A DNA stretch of 64,000 nucleotides from Nakamurella sp. PAMC28650 (GTDB taxonomy: Bacteria > Actinomycetota > Actinomycetes > Mycobacteriales > Nakamurellaceae). Of this stretch, positions 41,501 to 51,982 are shown in pieces. The notes beneath the pieces are model-generated. The model was not told where the DNA came from. It ran no database searches and saw nothing but the letters and a program-made list of their open reading frames with translations. The translations under genes and the position numbers were made by a program. The stretch is from assembly GCF_014303395.1 (NCBI RefSeq), contig NZ_CP060298.1, forward strand, positions 3,367,001-3,431,000. The letters run 5' to 3'. The first letter of the stretch is position 1; every line of letters starts with the position of its first letter.

Positions 41501-41593
41501 GAGGGCGGCGACCCCGGCGAATTCGTCGACGACTACCGCCGCGCCACCCGCAAGGCCAGACGTGTGGTGGACCGGTTGTTCGACAGTGCCTGA
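38549..41593 (+). CDS. glnE: Glutamine synthetase adenylyltransferase/deadenylase
   Basis: 1014-aa bifunctional enzyme adding and removing AMP on glutamine synthetase. Two nucleotidyltransferase domains: the N-terminal one with GKCGAKELNYLSDVDVIF (about residues 230-247) and the C-terminal one with GMGRLGGAELSYSSDADVMY (about 733-752), each followed by a helical domain. The paired G-G/S-x-D-x-D signatures are intact, so both activities should be present. GTG start overlapping the amidotransferase stop. The nitrogen-control genes amtB-glnB-glnD follow after ftsY. Confidence 0.96.
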   Translation: MTRPAARTLARYGLGDNDRVAADLAELGLSVDHSVATGAQDVMAALSRTGRPELAVHGLAALVKAAEDGPQILAALRELPRFRGRLLAVLGGSTGLSEHLAANPTQWRLLLAEATPGDLINSRSMQEVLFRAVGIDPAAPPCTGTDGARATVVGGKAVLALRRAYRSQLLIIAAHDLAPAVESSLPVTALPAVCHALSDLADANLQAGLSVAAAALPAGAAPARLAIIAMGKCGAKELNYLSDVDVIFAAEHPAGVDGDDARMLATATNLAAGMMRICGQAAWEVDAALRPEGKAGALVRTPASHTAYYRRWAHTWEFQALLKARPAAGDPEVGRAFTDMTAAGVWSAAGRDSFVDDVQAMRRRVEANIPDDIKDKELKLGAGGLRDVEFAVQLLQLVHGRTDADLRLPGTLMALRSLIRGGYVGRSDGAEMAAAYTFLRRAEHRLQLQRLRRTHLLPEDEADLEWLARADGYAPTGTSSAAEVFTADRTRHSATVRRLHEKLFYRPLLHAVAAVPSEEMRLTPEAATTRMAALGFRSPDSALRHLRALTSGVSRRAAIQRTLLPVLLDTFASSPDPDAGLLSYRQVSEALADTPWYLRLLRDEGLVAQRLGTLLGGSKLIGNLLVRAPEVLRLLVDDVSLLEPEPADVRMALLSRSKRAGTAQETVDAARSARRHEMLRLACGDLLGLIDVTDIMVGLTSVAEASLQAAYDASLWQVASERGGRVRGRLAVIGMGRLGGAELSYSSDADVMYVAESLPGEDHRGGLDDMSAVADLMARFLGRPTPDPPLLVDANLRPEGRNGPLVRTLDAYRAYWHKFAAPWERQALLRARAIVGDRELGREFIAAADEFRYPQGGLDAKDVIEIRRIKARVDAERLPRGADPTTHTKLGRGGLSDVEWTVQLIQLQHAYQVPGLQTTHTLPAILAAAQAGIISDADGQALRGGWLEATRTRNALMLVRGKPEDQIPSHGRELMGIARALGYPEGGDPGEFVDDYRRATRKARRVVDRLFDSA

Positions 41594-41597
41594 GACA

Positions 41598-42971
41598 ATG
41601 ACTTCCGTGTCGACATGGATCTGGATAGTCATCGCGGTGGTCGTCGTGCTCGCTCTCGGGCTCGGAACGGGGCTGGTGCTCGGGCGCCGCCGCAAGGTGT
41701 CGCTGATCGCTCCGCCGCCGGACCCGGCCACCGCCGAGGTCAAGCCCCCGCCGGCCAGGGGCGGTTACCTGGCCAAGGGGTCCATCTCGCTCAGCAGCAC
41801 CACGGCCGAACGCACCGGGCCCGAACGCACAGAGCCCAGCGAGCGCACCGAGCGCACCGAGACCGACGGGCAGCCGGGGGTCGGCGACGACGCGGCCATA
41901 CCGCGCGACTCGATCCGCCGCGACGTGGTCGACGTGGAGCTGCCGGACGTACCGGACGTACCGGACGTCCCTGTCATCCCCGTGATGCCCACGAACCCCG
42001 TGATCGACGCGATCCCCGTGACCGAGGAGATCGCGCCGACCGAGGGCCGGCTGGGCCGGTTGCGTGGACGGCTGTCCCGGTCGCAGAACGCCTTCGGACG
42101 CTCGCTGCTCGGGCTGCTCGGGGCCGGCGCGCTGGACGAGGACTCCTGGAACGACGTCGAGGACACCCTGCTGATGGCCGACCTCGGCGCGGCCGCGGCC
42201 GCCGAGATCACCCAGAAGCTCCGGACCGAGGTGGCTACGCACGGCGTCACCGACTCGGTCTCGGCCAGGGCGCTGCTGCGCAAGGTGCTGATCGAGGCCG
42301 TCGAGACCGACGCGCAGGGGCAGGTACCGGACCGGACCGTCCGGGCGCTCCCGCACGACGGCCGACCGTCGGTGCTGCTGGTCGTCGGGGTCAACGGCAC
42401 CGGGAAGACCACCACCACCGGGAAGCTGGCCAGGGTGCTGGTGGCCGACGGTCGCACCGTGGTGCTGGGGGCGGCCGACACGTTCCGCGCCGCCGCCGCC
42501 GATCAGCTGCAGACCTGGGGCGAGCGGGCCGGCGCGACCGTCGTCCGGTCGGTCGCCGGCGCCGACCCGGCCTCGGTCGCATTCGACGCGGTGAAGCGGG
42601 GGATCGAGGACGGGGCCGACGCCGTGCTGATCGACACGGCCGGTCGTCTGCACACCAAGACCGGGCTGATGGACGAACTGGGCAAGGTCAAGCGGGTGGT
42701 GGAGAAGCTGGCGAAGGTCGACGAGATCCTGCTCGTCCTCGACGCCACCACCGGGCAGAACGGTCTGGTCCAGGCCAGGGTCTTCTCCGAGGTCGTCGAC
42801 GTCACCGGGATCGTCCTGACCAAGCTGGACGGGACCGCCAAGGGCGGCATCGTGGTGGCCGTGCAGCGCGCGCTGGGCGTGCCGGTGAAGCTGGTCGGGC
42901 TCGGCGAGGGGCCGGACGACCTCGCCCCCTTCGAGCCGGCCGCTTTCGTGGACGCTCTGCTGGGCGACTGA
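41598..42971 (+). CDS. ftsY: Signal recognition particle receptor FtsY
   Basis: 457-aa SRP receptor GTPase. An N-terminal TM helix (TWIWIVIAVVVVLALGLGTG, about residues 5-25) anchors the protein; an acidic, low-complexity A region with a VPDVPDVPV repeat follows (about 60-140). The NG domain runs from about 165: GVNGTGKTTTTGKLA (G1), DTFRAAAADQL, DTAGRLHTKTG (G3), TKLDGTAKGG (G4) and GLGEGPDDLAPF. It pairs functionally with ffh in this window. ATG chosen at 41598; a GTG at 41607 with GACAAT 7 nt before is a possible leaderless alternative. Confidence 0.95.
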   Translation: MTSVSTWIWIVIAVVVVLALGLGTGLVLGRRRKVSLIAPPPDPATAEVKPPPARGGYLAKGSISLSSTTAERTGPERTEPSERTERTETDGQPGVGDDAAIPRDSIRRDVVDVELPDVPDVPDVPVIPVMPTNPVIDAIPVTEEIAPTEGRLGRLRGRLSRSQNAFGRSLLGLLGAGALDEDSWNDVEDTLLMADLGAAAAAEITQKLRTEVATHGVTDSVSARALLRKVLIEAVETDAQGQVPDRTVRALPHDGRPSVLLVVGVNGTGKTTTTGKLARVLVADGRTVVLGAADTFRAAAADQLQTWGERAGATVVRSVAGADPASVAFDAVKRGIEDGADAVLIDTAGRLHTKTGLMDELGKVKRVVEKLAKVDEILLVLDATTGQNGLVQARVFSEVVDVTGIVLTKLDGTAKGGIVVAVQRALGVPVKLVGLGEGPDDLAPFEPAAFVDALLGD

Positions 42972-42990
42972 CCGCACGCATCTTCAGGTA

Positions 42991-43047
42991 GCAACACAGT
43001 GGTAACAGGCCGGAAACGCAATTTGGCCTAGTTCACCAGGGCGAAAC
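42991..43047 (+). promoter_or_regulatory. GlnR-type nitrogen regulator boxes upstream of amtB
   Basis: GTAAC (43002) - 6 nt - GAAAC (43013), preceded in phase by GCAAC (42991), and a second pair TTCAC (43032) - 6 nt - GAAAC (43043). This is the GTnAC-n6-GAAAC pattern bound by actinobacterial GlnR. It suggests GlnR activates amtB-glnB-glnD under nitrogen limitation. Confidence 0.65.
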
Positions 43048-43137
43048 ATGAACGGGCGCGGCAGGAAACACTCTCAGGTGAAGCTGTGCACGTTCGAGGA
43101 TCGACCGATCCGACTCCGTCCCCTGCCTGGAGGCCCG

Positions 43138-44852
<1,715 letters not shown>

Positions 44853-44855
44853 AAG

Positions 44856-47219
44856 ATGGCGGTCTTCCCGTTGGATTCGAGTTCATCGGATTCCAGAGCG
44901 GGTGGCTTCCCTGAACTCAGAGCCCAGTTGCTGGGCCGGACCGGTATCGCCGGTCCGGCCCGGCGCCGGGCTCTCGCTCGCCTGACCGACGGATGGCTGT
45001 CCGGCCTCGCAGCGGAGGCCGGCGTCAACGTGGGTGGTGTGGCGCTGGTAGCGGTCGGTGGATTCGGCCGGGGGGAATTGTCGCCGTTCTCCGATCTCGA
45101 TCTCGTGCTCCTGCATTCCACCGAGACCCCGGCCTCCTACGCGGAGATGCTGGCCGAGCGGCTCTGGTACCCGATCTGGGATTCGGGGATCAGGCTCGAT
45201 CACTCCGTACGTTCGGTCGGTGGGGCCCGGCAGATCGCCAAGATCGACCTCCCGGCCGTGCTGGGAATGCTCGATCTACGACACATCGCCGGCGATCCCG
45301 AACTGGCTGCCACGCTGCACCGCCGGGTACTGGCCGACTGGCGCACCGATGCGAAGGATCGCCTGCCGGCACTGCTGGCCTCCTGCCGGGAACGGGCCGA
45401 CCGCAGCGGCGAACTGGCCTTCGCCACCACCCCGGACCTGAAGGAGTCGCGCGGTGGGCTCCGCGACCTGGTGGTGATGCGCGCAGTGGCAGCCTCCTGG
45501 CTCGCGGACTGCCCGCACCAGGGGCTGGAGGAGGCACGCTCTGCGCTGCTGGACGTCCGGGACGCCGTCCAGACCGTCACCGGCCGGGCGACCGACCGTC
45601 TGCAGCAGCAGGACCAGGACGCCGTGGCCGCGCTGATGGGGCTCGACGACCGGGACATGTTGGTGCGTCACGTCTCCGCCATCGGTCGGACCGTCGTGCA
45701 CGCCAGTGACCTGACGTGGCACCGGGTCGGCCGGGTCCTCGCCGGATCCGGTCGCGGCGCGCTCACCGAGGCCGGCGACCGGCTGATCAGACGACCAGAT
45801 CGCACCCCGTTGGCCGACGGCATCGTCGAGCAGGACGGGGAGGCGGTGCTGGCGCGGGGGGTGAACCCGGCGACCGCCCCGGCACTGGCCCTGCGGGCGG
45901 CCGCGGCGGCGGCGCAGGCCGGACTGCCGGTCTCCCCGGCGACGGTGGTGCGGCTGGCCAGGACCCGGCCTGTGATGCCCGAACCGTGGCCGCGGGTCGC
46001 GCTGGACGCGTTCCTGTCGCTGCTGGGTTCGGGCGAGCCGATGATCACCGCCTGGGAGGGCCTGGACCAGGCCGGTCTGATCTCCGAGATGATCCCAGGG
46101 TGGGAGCGCCTGCGGTCGCTGCCGCAGCGCGATCCGATCCACCTGTTCACCGTCGACCGCCACCTGATGCAGACCGCGGTGAACGCATCCGCGTTGGTGC
46201 GCAGGGTGTCCCGGCCGGACCTGCTGCTGCTGGCCGCGATCTTCCACGACATCGGCAAGGGTCTGCCCGGTGACCACTCGACGGTCGGGGCCGAGATGAT
46301 CCCGGCCTGGCTCGGCCGGCTCGGGGTGGTCGAACCGGACATCGAGATCATCCGGACGCTGATCCGGCACCATCTGCTCCTCTCCGAGACTGCGGCGCAG
46401 CGTGACCCCGACGATCCGGCGACGGTGGCCGCGGTGGTGGACGCGCTCGGCACCGACTCGCCGTCGGCGGTCCTGGACCTGCTGCACGCGCTGACCGAGT
46501 CCGACGCCACCGCGGCCGGCCCTGCGGCCTGGTCGACGTGGAAGGCGAACCAGGTCAGGTATCTCGTCGAGCGGGTGCGGATGGTGCTGGCGGGCGAACC
46601 GCTCCCGGAGGTGCCGGACCTCAGTGCGACCGAGGTGGACCTGATCGCGGCCGGCGGCCCCGGGGTGGTCATCCGCACCGGGGAGACCGGACTCGAGGTG
46701 ACGGTGGCCGCTCCTGACCGGCCGGGGCTGCTGGCCGCGGCGGCCGGTGTGCTGAGCGTCCACCGGCTGACCGTGCGGGCGGCCTCGGTCCGGACGGTGG
46801 ACGGCGTCGGGTTGCAGACCTGGTCCGTCACCCCCGAATTCGGCGATCCGCCGGAGGCCTCGACGCTGAGGTCCGATCTGGTCAAGTCCCTGGACGGGTC
46901 GCTGGACATCGCCGCCCGGCTGGCGAAGCGGGCCCGCAATCGCAAGGTGGTCGGTGCGGCCCTACCGACCGTACGGATCGTCGACGGCGCGTCGGAGCGC
47001 GCGACGGTGCTCGAGGTGAGGGCACACGACGTTCCGGGCCTGCTGGCCTCGGTGGCCACCACGCTGTCCACCCTCGGGGTGGACGTGACCTCGGCCAGGG
47101 TGCACACCCGCGGCGCCGAGGTGGTAGACATCTTCTACCTGGTCACGCTGGACGGATCGATGCTCACCACCACCGGCGGCGCCGAGATCGTCGCCGCCGT
47201 CGTCGCAGCGCTGGGATAG
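44856..47219 (+). CDS. glnD: PII nucleotidyltransferase/nucleotidyl-removing enzyme
   Basis: 787 aa. N-terminal nucleotidyltransferase domain with GGFGRGELSPFSDLDLVLL (catalytic GG and D-x-D), a linker, an HD domain with AAIFHDIGKGLPGDHS for demodification, and two C-terminal ACT domains (LEVTVAAPDRPGLLAAAA and VLEVRAHDVPGLLASVAT) that sense glutamine. In actinobacteria GlnD usually adenylylates PII rather than uridylylating it. It follows glnB by 3 bp. Domain order and length are normal. Confidence 0.95.
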   Translation: MAVFPLDSSSSDSRAGGFPELRAQLLGRTGIAGPARRRALARLTDGWLSGLAAEAGVNVGGVALVAVGGFGRGELSPFSDLDLVLLHSTETPASYAEMLAERLWYPIWDSGIRLDHSVRSVGGARQIAKIDLPAVLGMLDLRHIAGDPELAATLHRRVLADWRTDAKDRLPALLASCRERADRSGELAFATTPDLKESRGGLRDLVVMRAVAASWLADCPHQGLEEARSALLDVRDAVQTVTGRATDRLQQQDQDAVAALMGLDDRDMLVRHVSAIGRTVVHASDLTWHRVGRVLAGSGRGALTEAGDRLIRRPDRTPLADGIVEQDGEAVLARGVNPATAPALALRAAAAAAQAGLPVSPATVVRLARTRPVMPEPWPRVALDAFLSLLGSGEPMITAWEGLDQAGLISEMIPGWERLRSLPQRDPIHLFTVDRHLMQTAVNASALVRRVSRPDLLLLAAIFHDIGKGLPGDHSTVGAEMIPAWLGRLGVVEPDIEIIRTLIRHHLLLSETAAQRDPDDPATVAAVVDALGTDSPSAVLDLLHALTESDATAAGPAAWSTWKANQVRYLVERVRMVLAGEPLPEVPDLSATEVDLIAAGGPGVVIRTGETGLEVTVAAPDRPGLLAAAAGVLSVHRLTVRAASVRTVDGVGLQTWSVTPEFGDPPEASTLRSDLVKSLDGSLDIAARLAKRARNRKVVGAALPTVRIVDGASERATVLEVRAHDVPGLLASVATTLSTLGVDVTSARVHTRGAEVVDIFYLVTLDGSMLTTTGGAEIVAAVVAALG

Positions 47220-47228
47220 CCTTGGATC

Positions 47229-48764
47229 GTGTTCGACACCCTCTCCGATCGTCTTGCCACCGTCCTCTCCAGTCTGCGGGGCAAGGGCCGGCTCTCCGCG
47301 GCCGATATCGACGCCACCGCACGCGAGATCCGGATCGCGCTGCTCGAGGCGGACGTGGCGCTGCCCGTCGTCCGCACGTTCATCGCCGCGATCAAGGAGA
47401 AGTCCAACGAGGCGATGATCTCGGCGGCGCTGAACCCGGCGCAGCAGGTCATCAAGATCGTCAACGACGAACTCGTCGACATCCTCGGCGGCGAGACGCG
47501 CCGGTTGGTGTTCGCGAAGAACCCGCCGACCGTCATCATGCTGGCCGGTCTGCAGGGCGCCGGCAAGACCACGCTGGCCGGCAAGCTGTCCCTGTGGTTG
47601 CGCAACCAGGGCCACGCACCGCTTCTCGTGGCCTGCGACCTGCAGCGTCCGAACGCCGTGACGCAACTGCAGGTGGTCGGCGAACAGGCCGGGGTGGCGG
47701 TCTTCGCGCCCGAGCCGGGCAACGGCGTCGGCAACCCGGTGGCCGTCGCCAGGGCCGGTATCGAATTCGCCAGGTCCAAGCAGCACGACATCGTCATCGT
47801 CGACACCGCCGGCCGTCTCGGCGTGGACGCCGAACTGATGCAGCAGGCCGCCGACATCCGCGATGCGGTCGACCCGAACGAGATCCTGTTCGTGCTCGAC
47901 GCAATGGTCGGCCAGGACGCGGTCACGACGGCCCAGGCCTTCGCCGACGGAGTCGGATTCACCGGGGTCGTGCTCACCAAGCTCGACGGCGACGCCCGCG
48001 GTGGCGCCGCGCTGTCGGTCCGGCAGATCACCGGCGTGCCGATCATGTTCGCCTCCACCGGCGAGAAGCTGGGCGATTTCGACACCTTCCACCCCGACCG
48101 GATGGCCTCGCGCATCCTCGGGATGGGCGACATGCTGACCCTGATCGAGCAGGCCGAGCAGCATTTCGAGGCCGACCAGGCCGAGGAGATGGCCGCCAAG
48201 CTGGCCGGCAACGACTTCACCCTGGACGACTTCCTGCAGCAGATGACGATGCTCAAGAAGATGGGACCGATCGGCGGACTGCTCGGCATGCTCCCCGGCG
48301 CCGGTCAGATGAAGGAGGCCCTGGCGGGCGTCGACGACCGCGACATCGATCGCACCGCCGCCATCATCCAGTCGATGACGCCGGCCGAGCGCAAGGACCC
48401 CAAGATCATCAACGCCTCCCGGCGGGTACGGATCTCCAAGGGCTCCGGCTCGACCGTGTCCCAGGTCAACGCGTTGGTCGAGCGGTTCTTCGAGGCCCGC
48501 AAGATGATGTCGGCGATGGCCGGACGGTTCGGCTTCCCTGGGGCCCGCGGCAACAACCGCAAGGCGGTCAAGGGTCGAAAGGGTAAGAAGGGCAAGGTGT
48601 CCGGCCGTGGCCCGACGCCCCCGAAGATGAAGGGCATGCCCGGCGGCTTCGGAATGCCCGGTATGCCGATGCCCGGCGGTGCGCCGCAGTTGCCGGCGGG
48701 CTTCGGTCTCGACCAGCTGCCGCCCGGGTTCGACCCGTCGCAGCTGAAGTTCCCGAAGAAGTAG
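47229..48764 (+). CDS. ffh: Signal recognition particle protein Ffh (SRP54)
   Basis: 511-aa SRP GTPase. NG domain: helical N (LSAADIDATAREIRIALLEA), G1 AGLQGAGKTTLAGKL, RPNAVTQL, DTAGRLGVD, TKLDGDARGG and GEKLGDFDTFHPDRM. Methionine-rich M domain from about residue 320 (MTMLKKMGPIGGLLGMLPG) with the SRP-RNA-binding helix (RRVRISKGSG, then MMSAMAG). The C-terminal tail is basic then Gly/Met/Pro-rich (MPGGFGMPGMPMPGG). GTG start 9 bp after glnD. The 4.5S RNA gene is not in the window. Confidence 0.96.
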   Translation: MFDTLSDRLATVLSSLRGKGRLSAADIDATAREIRIALLEADVALPVVRTFIAAIKEKSNEAMISAALNPAQQVIKIVNDELVDILGGETRRLVFAKNPPTVIMLAGLQGAGKTTLAGKLSLWLRNQGHAPLLVACDLQRPNAVTQLQVVGEQAGVAVFAPEPGNGVGNPVAVARAGIEFARSKQHDIVIVDTAGRLGVDAELMQQAADIRDAVDPNEILFVLDAMVGQDAVTTAQAFADGVGFTGVVLTKLDGDARGGAALSVRQITGVPIMFASTGEKLGDFDTFHPDRMASRILGMGDMLTLIEQAEQHFEADQAEEMAAKLAGNDFTLDDFLQQMTMLKKMGPIGGLLGMLPGAGQMKEALAGVDDRDIDRTAAIIQSMTPAERKDPKIINASRRVRISKGSGSTVSQVNALVERFFEARKMMSAMAGRFGFPGARGNNRKAVKGRKGKKGKVSGRGPTPPKMKGMPGGFGMPGMPMPGGAPQLPAGFGLDQLPPGFDPSQLKFPKK

Positions 48765-49838
48765 ATGGCCAGACCGCAGCCACTGCACATCACCGGTCGT
48801 GACGCGGCGACCGGTGAGTCCGTCGAGTACTGGACCGCCGGTGGTGTGTTCGTCGAAGGACCGATGACCGGAGCCGTCGAACTGACCGGATGGACCCTGC
48901 CGGGGTTCGTCGATGCGCACTGCCACATCGGGTACTCCGAGGACGGCGCAGTCACCCTCGGGGAGGCCGAAGCGCAGGCCCGGACCAACCTGGCCACCGG
49001 CGTGCTCGCGATCCGCGACTGCGGGTCGCCGATCGACACCCGGCCCCTGACCGATCGCGACGACCTGCCGATCCTGGTCAGGGCCGGCCGGCACATCGCC
49101 CAACCCAAGCGCTACATCCGCGGGCTCGGTGTCGACCTGGCGGACCCCGCCGACCTGCCCGCCGAGGTGGCCGCCCAGGTGGCCTACGGGGGTGGGTGGG
49201 TCAAGCTGGTCGGGGACTGGATCGATCGCGGTATCGGTGATCTGGCCCCGTTGTGGCCGGACGACCTGCTGGTCGAGGCGATCTCGGTGGCGCACGAGGC
49301 GGGGTGCCGCGTCACCGCGCACGTCTTCGGGGAGGACGCGCTGCCCGGTCTGCTGGCCGCCGGCATCGACTGCATCGAGCACGGCACCGGCCTGACGGCG
49401 GAGACCATCGACGAAATGGTCCGCCGCCGGGTGCACCTGATCCCGACGATGATCAACATCGTCAACTTCCCGATGTTCGCCGATGCAGCCACCCGTTTCC
49501 CCGCCTACGCCAAGCACATGCGTGACCTGCACGAACGCAGTGACGCCACCTTCGCGGCGGCCGTCGAAGCGGGAATTGCAGTGCACGCCGGGACCGATGC
49601 CGGCGGCTACATCGAGCACGGCCGGATCGTCGACGAGATCGTGGCGATGGGCCGGCTCGGCCTCGCGCCGCGGCGGGTGCTCGACGCCACCTGCCACGAC
49701 GCCAGGAACTGGCTGGGGCTGGGTGCGCAGGACCAGGGGGACTCGGCCGACCTGGTCCTCTACCCAGCGGACCCGGCGGTCGACCTCGAGGTGCTGCGCC
49801 ATCCGACCGCGGTGATCAGAGCCGGGCGGATCGTGTAG
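48765..49838 (+). CDS. Amidohydrolase-family metal-dependent hydrolase
   Basis: 357-aa amidohydrolase-superfamily barrel with the metal-binding DAHCHIG (about residues 48-54), a Lys in GGWVKLVGDW, His residues in VTAHVFGED and IEHGTG, and the final Asp in AGTDAGGYIEHG. It starts on the base after the ffh stop. An amidohydrolase after ffh is also found in M. tuberculosis (Rv2915c), so this is a conserved neighbour with unknown substrate. Confidence 0.88.
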   Translation: MARPQPLHITGRDAATGESVEYWTAGGVFVEGPMTGAVELTGWTLPGFVDAHCHIGYSEDGAVTLGEAEAQARTNLATGVLAIRDCGSPIDTRPLTDRDDLPILVRAGRHIAQPKRYIRGLGVDLADPADLPAEVAAQVAYGGGWVKLVGDWIDRGIGDLAPLWPDDLLVEAISVAHEAGCRVTAHVFGEDALPGLLAAGIDCIEHGTGLTAETIDEMVRRRVHLIPTMINIVNFPMFADAATRFPAYAKHMRDLHERSDATFAAAVEAGIAVHAGTDAGGYIEHGRIVDEIVAMGRLGLAPRRVLDATCHDARNWLGLGAQDQGDSADLVLYPADPAVDLEVLRHPTAVIRAGRIV

Positions 49839-50003
49839 CCACCGGGGTATGGCAGAATAGGCGCGTTACGGCCGTCGCCCGGCCCCTCTCTCCGGGTAAT
49901 GGCCGCCATTGGTGCGTTTTGGACCGCTAACCCCACGCGGATCGGATCGCCCGCCCTCTTGGCGGAACGCATACCGCCATCATGTTCAAGGAGCACTTCC
50001 CTC
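49839..50003 (+). other. Leader/promoter region of the rpsP operon
   Basis: 165 nt without a gene. It holds two short perfect stems: CCCGG-n9-CCGGG (49876-49894) and CCGCC-CTCTT-GGCGG (49951-49965). AAGGAG at 49988 serves rpsP with a 10-nt spacer. The promoter itself is unclear; AGAATAG near 49855 is the best -10 candidate. Confidence 0.4.
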
Positions 50004-50429
50004 GTGGCTGTCAAGATCAAGCTCGCTCGCTTCGGCAAGATTCGCGAGCCGTTCTACCGTGTCGTCGTCGCCGATGCCCGCACCCGCCGCAGCGGACGCG
50101 CCATCGAGGCCATCGGCAAGTACCACCCGAAGCTCGAGCCGTCGCTCATCGAGATCGATTCCGAGCGCGCGCAGTACTGGCTGGGTGTCGGCGCACAGCC
50201 GACCGAATCCGTGTTGTCGCTGCTCAAGGTCACCGGTGACTGGCAGAAGTTCAAGGGCCTCCCGGGCGCAGAGGGCACGCTGAAGCCGCAGCCCGAGAAG
50301 GTCGACAAGCGTGCCCGGTACGAAGCGGCCCTGGCCGCCATCGGCTCCGACGACGGGCCCTCGGCCACCACCGCCAAGAAGAAGGCCGCCGCCCCGGCTG
50401 CAGATGATGTCGTGGCAGACGAGAAGTGA
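50004..50429 (+). CDS. rpsP: 30S ribosomal protein S16
   Basis: 141 aa. Typical S16 core [34 protein letters not shown] and [13 protein letters not shown] (residues 1-85), followed by an Ala/Lys-rich actinobacterial C-terminal extension ([12 protein letters not shown]). GTG start at 50004 with AAGGAG upstream; longer readings from 49899 cross the leader and lack similarity. Its stop overlaps the khpA GTG. Confidence 0.96.
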   Translation: MAVKIKLARFGKIREPFYRVVVADARTRRSGRAIEAIGKYHPKLEPSLIEIDSERAQYWLGVGAQPTESVLSLLKVTGDWQKFKGLPGAEGTLKPQPEKVDKRARYEAALAAIGSDDGPSATTAKKKAAAPAADDVVADEK

Positions 50430-50665
50430 GTGTGCTGACCGACGCCCTCGAGCATCTGGTCAAGGGCATCGTCGATCATGACGAGGACGTCCACGTCGAC
50501 CTGACCACCGGTCGTCGTGGGCGCACGCTGCAGATCCGGGTGCACCCTGACGATCTGGGCAAGGTCATCGGCCGCGGCGGTCGTACCGCGACTGCACTGC
50601 GGACGGTCATGTCGGCGGTCGGCGGGCGCGGAATCCGCGTCGACGTGGTCGACACGGATCGTTGA
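50426..50665 (+). CDS. khpA: KH-domain RNA-binding protein KhpA
   Basis: 79-aa single KH domain with the GXXG loop in [14 protein letters not shown] (about residues 47-60). Conserved between rpsP and rimM in Gram-positive bacteria; in firmicutes KhpA pairs with KhpB/EloR and binds RNA to influence cell elongation. GTG start overlapping the rpsP stop (GTGA), and TTGA coupling to rimM. Confidence 0.93.
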   Translation: MSVLTDALEHLVKGIVDHDEDVHVDLTTGRRGRTLQIRVHPDDLGKVIGRGGRTATALRTVMSAVGGRGIRVDVVDTDR

Positions 50666-51174
50666 CGCAGCTCCAGGTCGGTCGGATCGGCCGGGCCCAC
50701 GGCATCCGCGGCGAGGTCACGGTGAACCCTTTCACCGACGACCCGGACGCCCGTTTCGCCGTGGGCTCGGAGCTGCAGACCGACTCGGCGGCCCGGCCCG
50801 TGATGGTGGTCTCCGGTGCCCGGCGCTCCGGTCCGGTACAGGTGATCGGGTTCGAGGGCATCGTCGATCGCAACACGGCCGAGACCCTCCGTGGGATCGG
50901 GCTCTTCGTGGACGCCGAGGCCCTGCCGGAACCGGAGGACGACGACGAGTTCTACGATCACCAGCTGATCGGTTTGGTCGTGCACCACCACAGCTCCGGT
51001 GACGTCCTCGGCGAGATCGTCGACGTGATGCACCCGCCGGCCGCACCCGTCCTGGTGGTGAACCGTCCCGACGGGACCGAGGAACTCGTCCCGTTCGTCA
51101 GCGCGATCGTGCCCGAGGTCGACATCGCCGCCGGCAGGGTCACCGTCGACCCGCCCGACGGCATGTTCGGGTGA
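50662..51174 (+). CDS. rimM: Ribosome maturation factor RimM
   Basis: 170 aa. N-terminal RimM beta-barrel with VGRIGRAHGIRGEVTVNPFTDDP, then a PRC-barrel domain (about residues 95-170) with DHQLIGLVVH and VDMSAGR-type VDIAAGRVTVDPPDGMF. Assists 30S assembly by binding S19. TTG start overlapping the khpA stop; its stop overlaps the trmD GTG. Confidence 0.95.
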   Translation: MTQLQVGRIGRAHGIRGEVTVNPFTDDPDARFAVGSELQTDSAARPVMVVSGARRSGPVQVIGFEGIVDRNTAETLRGIGLFVDAEALPEPEDDDEFYDHQLIGLVVHHHSSGDVLGEIVDVMHPPAAPVLVVNRPDGTEELVPFVSAIVPEVDIAAGRVTVDPPDGMFG

Positions 51175-51968
51175 ATCTCGACGTCATCACGATCTTCCCG
51201 GAATACCTAGCGCCACTGCGGGAGTCGTTGTTGGGACGGGCCATCTCCGATGGTCTGATCGGGTTGGCCGTGCACGACCTGCGGGACTTCGCCACCGACC
51301 GGCACCGCACCGTCGACGACACCCCGTACGGGGGCGGCGCCGGCATGGTGATGAAGGCCGACGTCTGGGGGCGGGCGATCGAGGCCGTCACCGCAGTGCC
51401 CTCGACGGGCAGCACCCTGATCGTGCCGACGCCGGCCGGCCGGTTGTTCGGCCAGGGGGTGGCCGCCGAACTGGCCACCCGCACGCAGCTCGTCTTCGCC
51501 TGCGGACGGTACGAGGGCATCGATCAGCGGGTGGCCGAGCACGCATCGGAATCCATGCAGGTGATGGAGCTCTCGATCGGGGACTACGTGCTGGCCGGGG
51601 GCGAGTCGGCCGTGCTGGTGATGGTGGAGGCCATCGCCCGGTTGATCCCCGGCGTCCTCGGCAATCCGCTCTCCGCCGTCACCGATTCGTTCGGCGAGGC
51701 CTCGCCCGGTCTGCTGGAGTACCCGAGCTACACCAGACCTCCGGAATACCACGGCCTCCCGGTCCCGCCGGTGCTGCTGTCCGGTCACCACGGTGCGATC
51801 GATCGGTGGCGACGGGACGAGTCCCTGAGACGCACGGCGCGCCGCCGACCCGATCTGATCGCCGCACTGGACCCGGCGGACCTGGACCGGGCCGACCGGG
51901 CCGTGCTCGACCGCGAACTGGGCCAGGAGCCTGCCATTTGGCCAGGTCGCGCTGATCTGGCAGACTAG
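51171..51968 (+). CDS. trmD: tRNA (guanine-N1)-methyltransferase
   Basis: 265-aa SPOUT methyltransferase making m1G37 in tRNA. DVITIFPEYLAPLRESL, DDTPYGGGAGMVMKAD, the knot VFACGRYEGIDQRV, ELSIGDYVLAGGESA and YTRPPEYHGLPVPPVLLSG are all diagnostic. GTG start overlapping rimM. Last gene of the coupled rpsP-khpA-rimM-trmD unit. Confidence 0.97.
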   Translation: MNLDVITIFPEYLAPLRESLLGRAISDGLIGLAVHDLRDFATDRHRTVDDTPYGGGAGMVMKADVWGRAIEAVTAVPSTGSTLIVPTPAGRLFGQGVAAELATRTQLVFACGRYEGIDQRVAEHASESMQVMELSIGDYVLAGGESAVLVMVEAIARLIPGVLGNPLSAVTDSFGEASPGLLEYPSYTRPPEYHGLPVPPVLLSGHHGAIDRWRRDESLRRTARRRPDLIAALDPADLDRADRAVLDRELGQEPAIWPGRADLAD

Positions 51969-51982
51969 CGAGGTTGTGAGTC

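Noticed and set aside
39095-41743. 882-codon open frame antisense to glnE
   Set aside because: Same antisense GC-skew artefact; glnE has full family signatures on the other strand.
46962-49802. 946-codon open frame antisense to glnD and ffh
   Set aside because: Shadow of high-GC codon bias opposite well-supported genes; the translation is low-complexity His/Asp/Gly/Arg-rich and has no start signals.
49871-49965. Known riboswitch before rpsP
   Set aside because: Only two short 5-bp stems; no recognisable riboswitch core.
49899-50003. N-terminal extension of rpsP
   Set aside because: No S16 homology before [16 protein letters not shown] supports the GTG at 50004.
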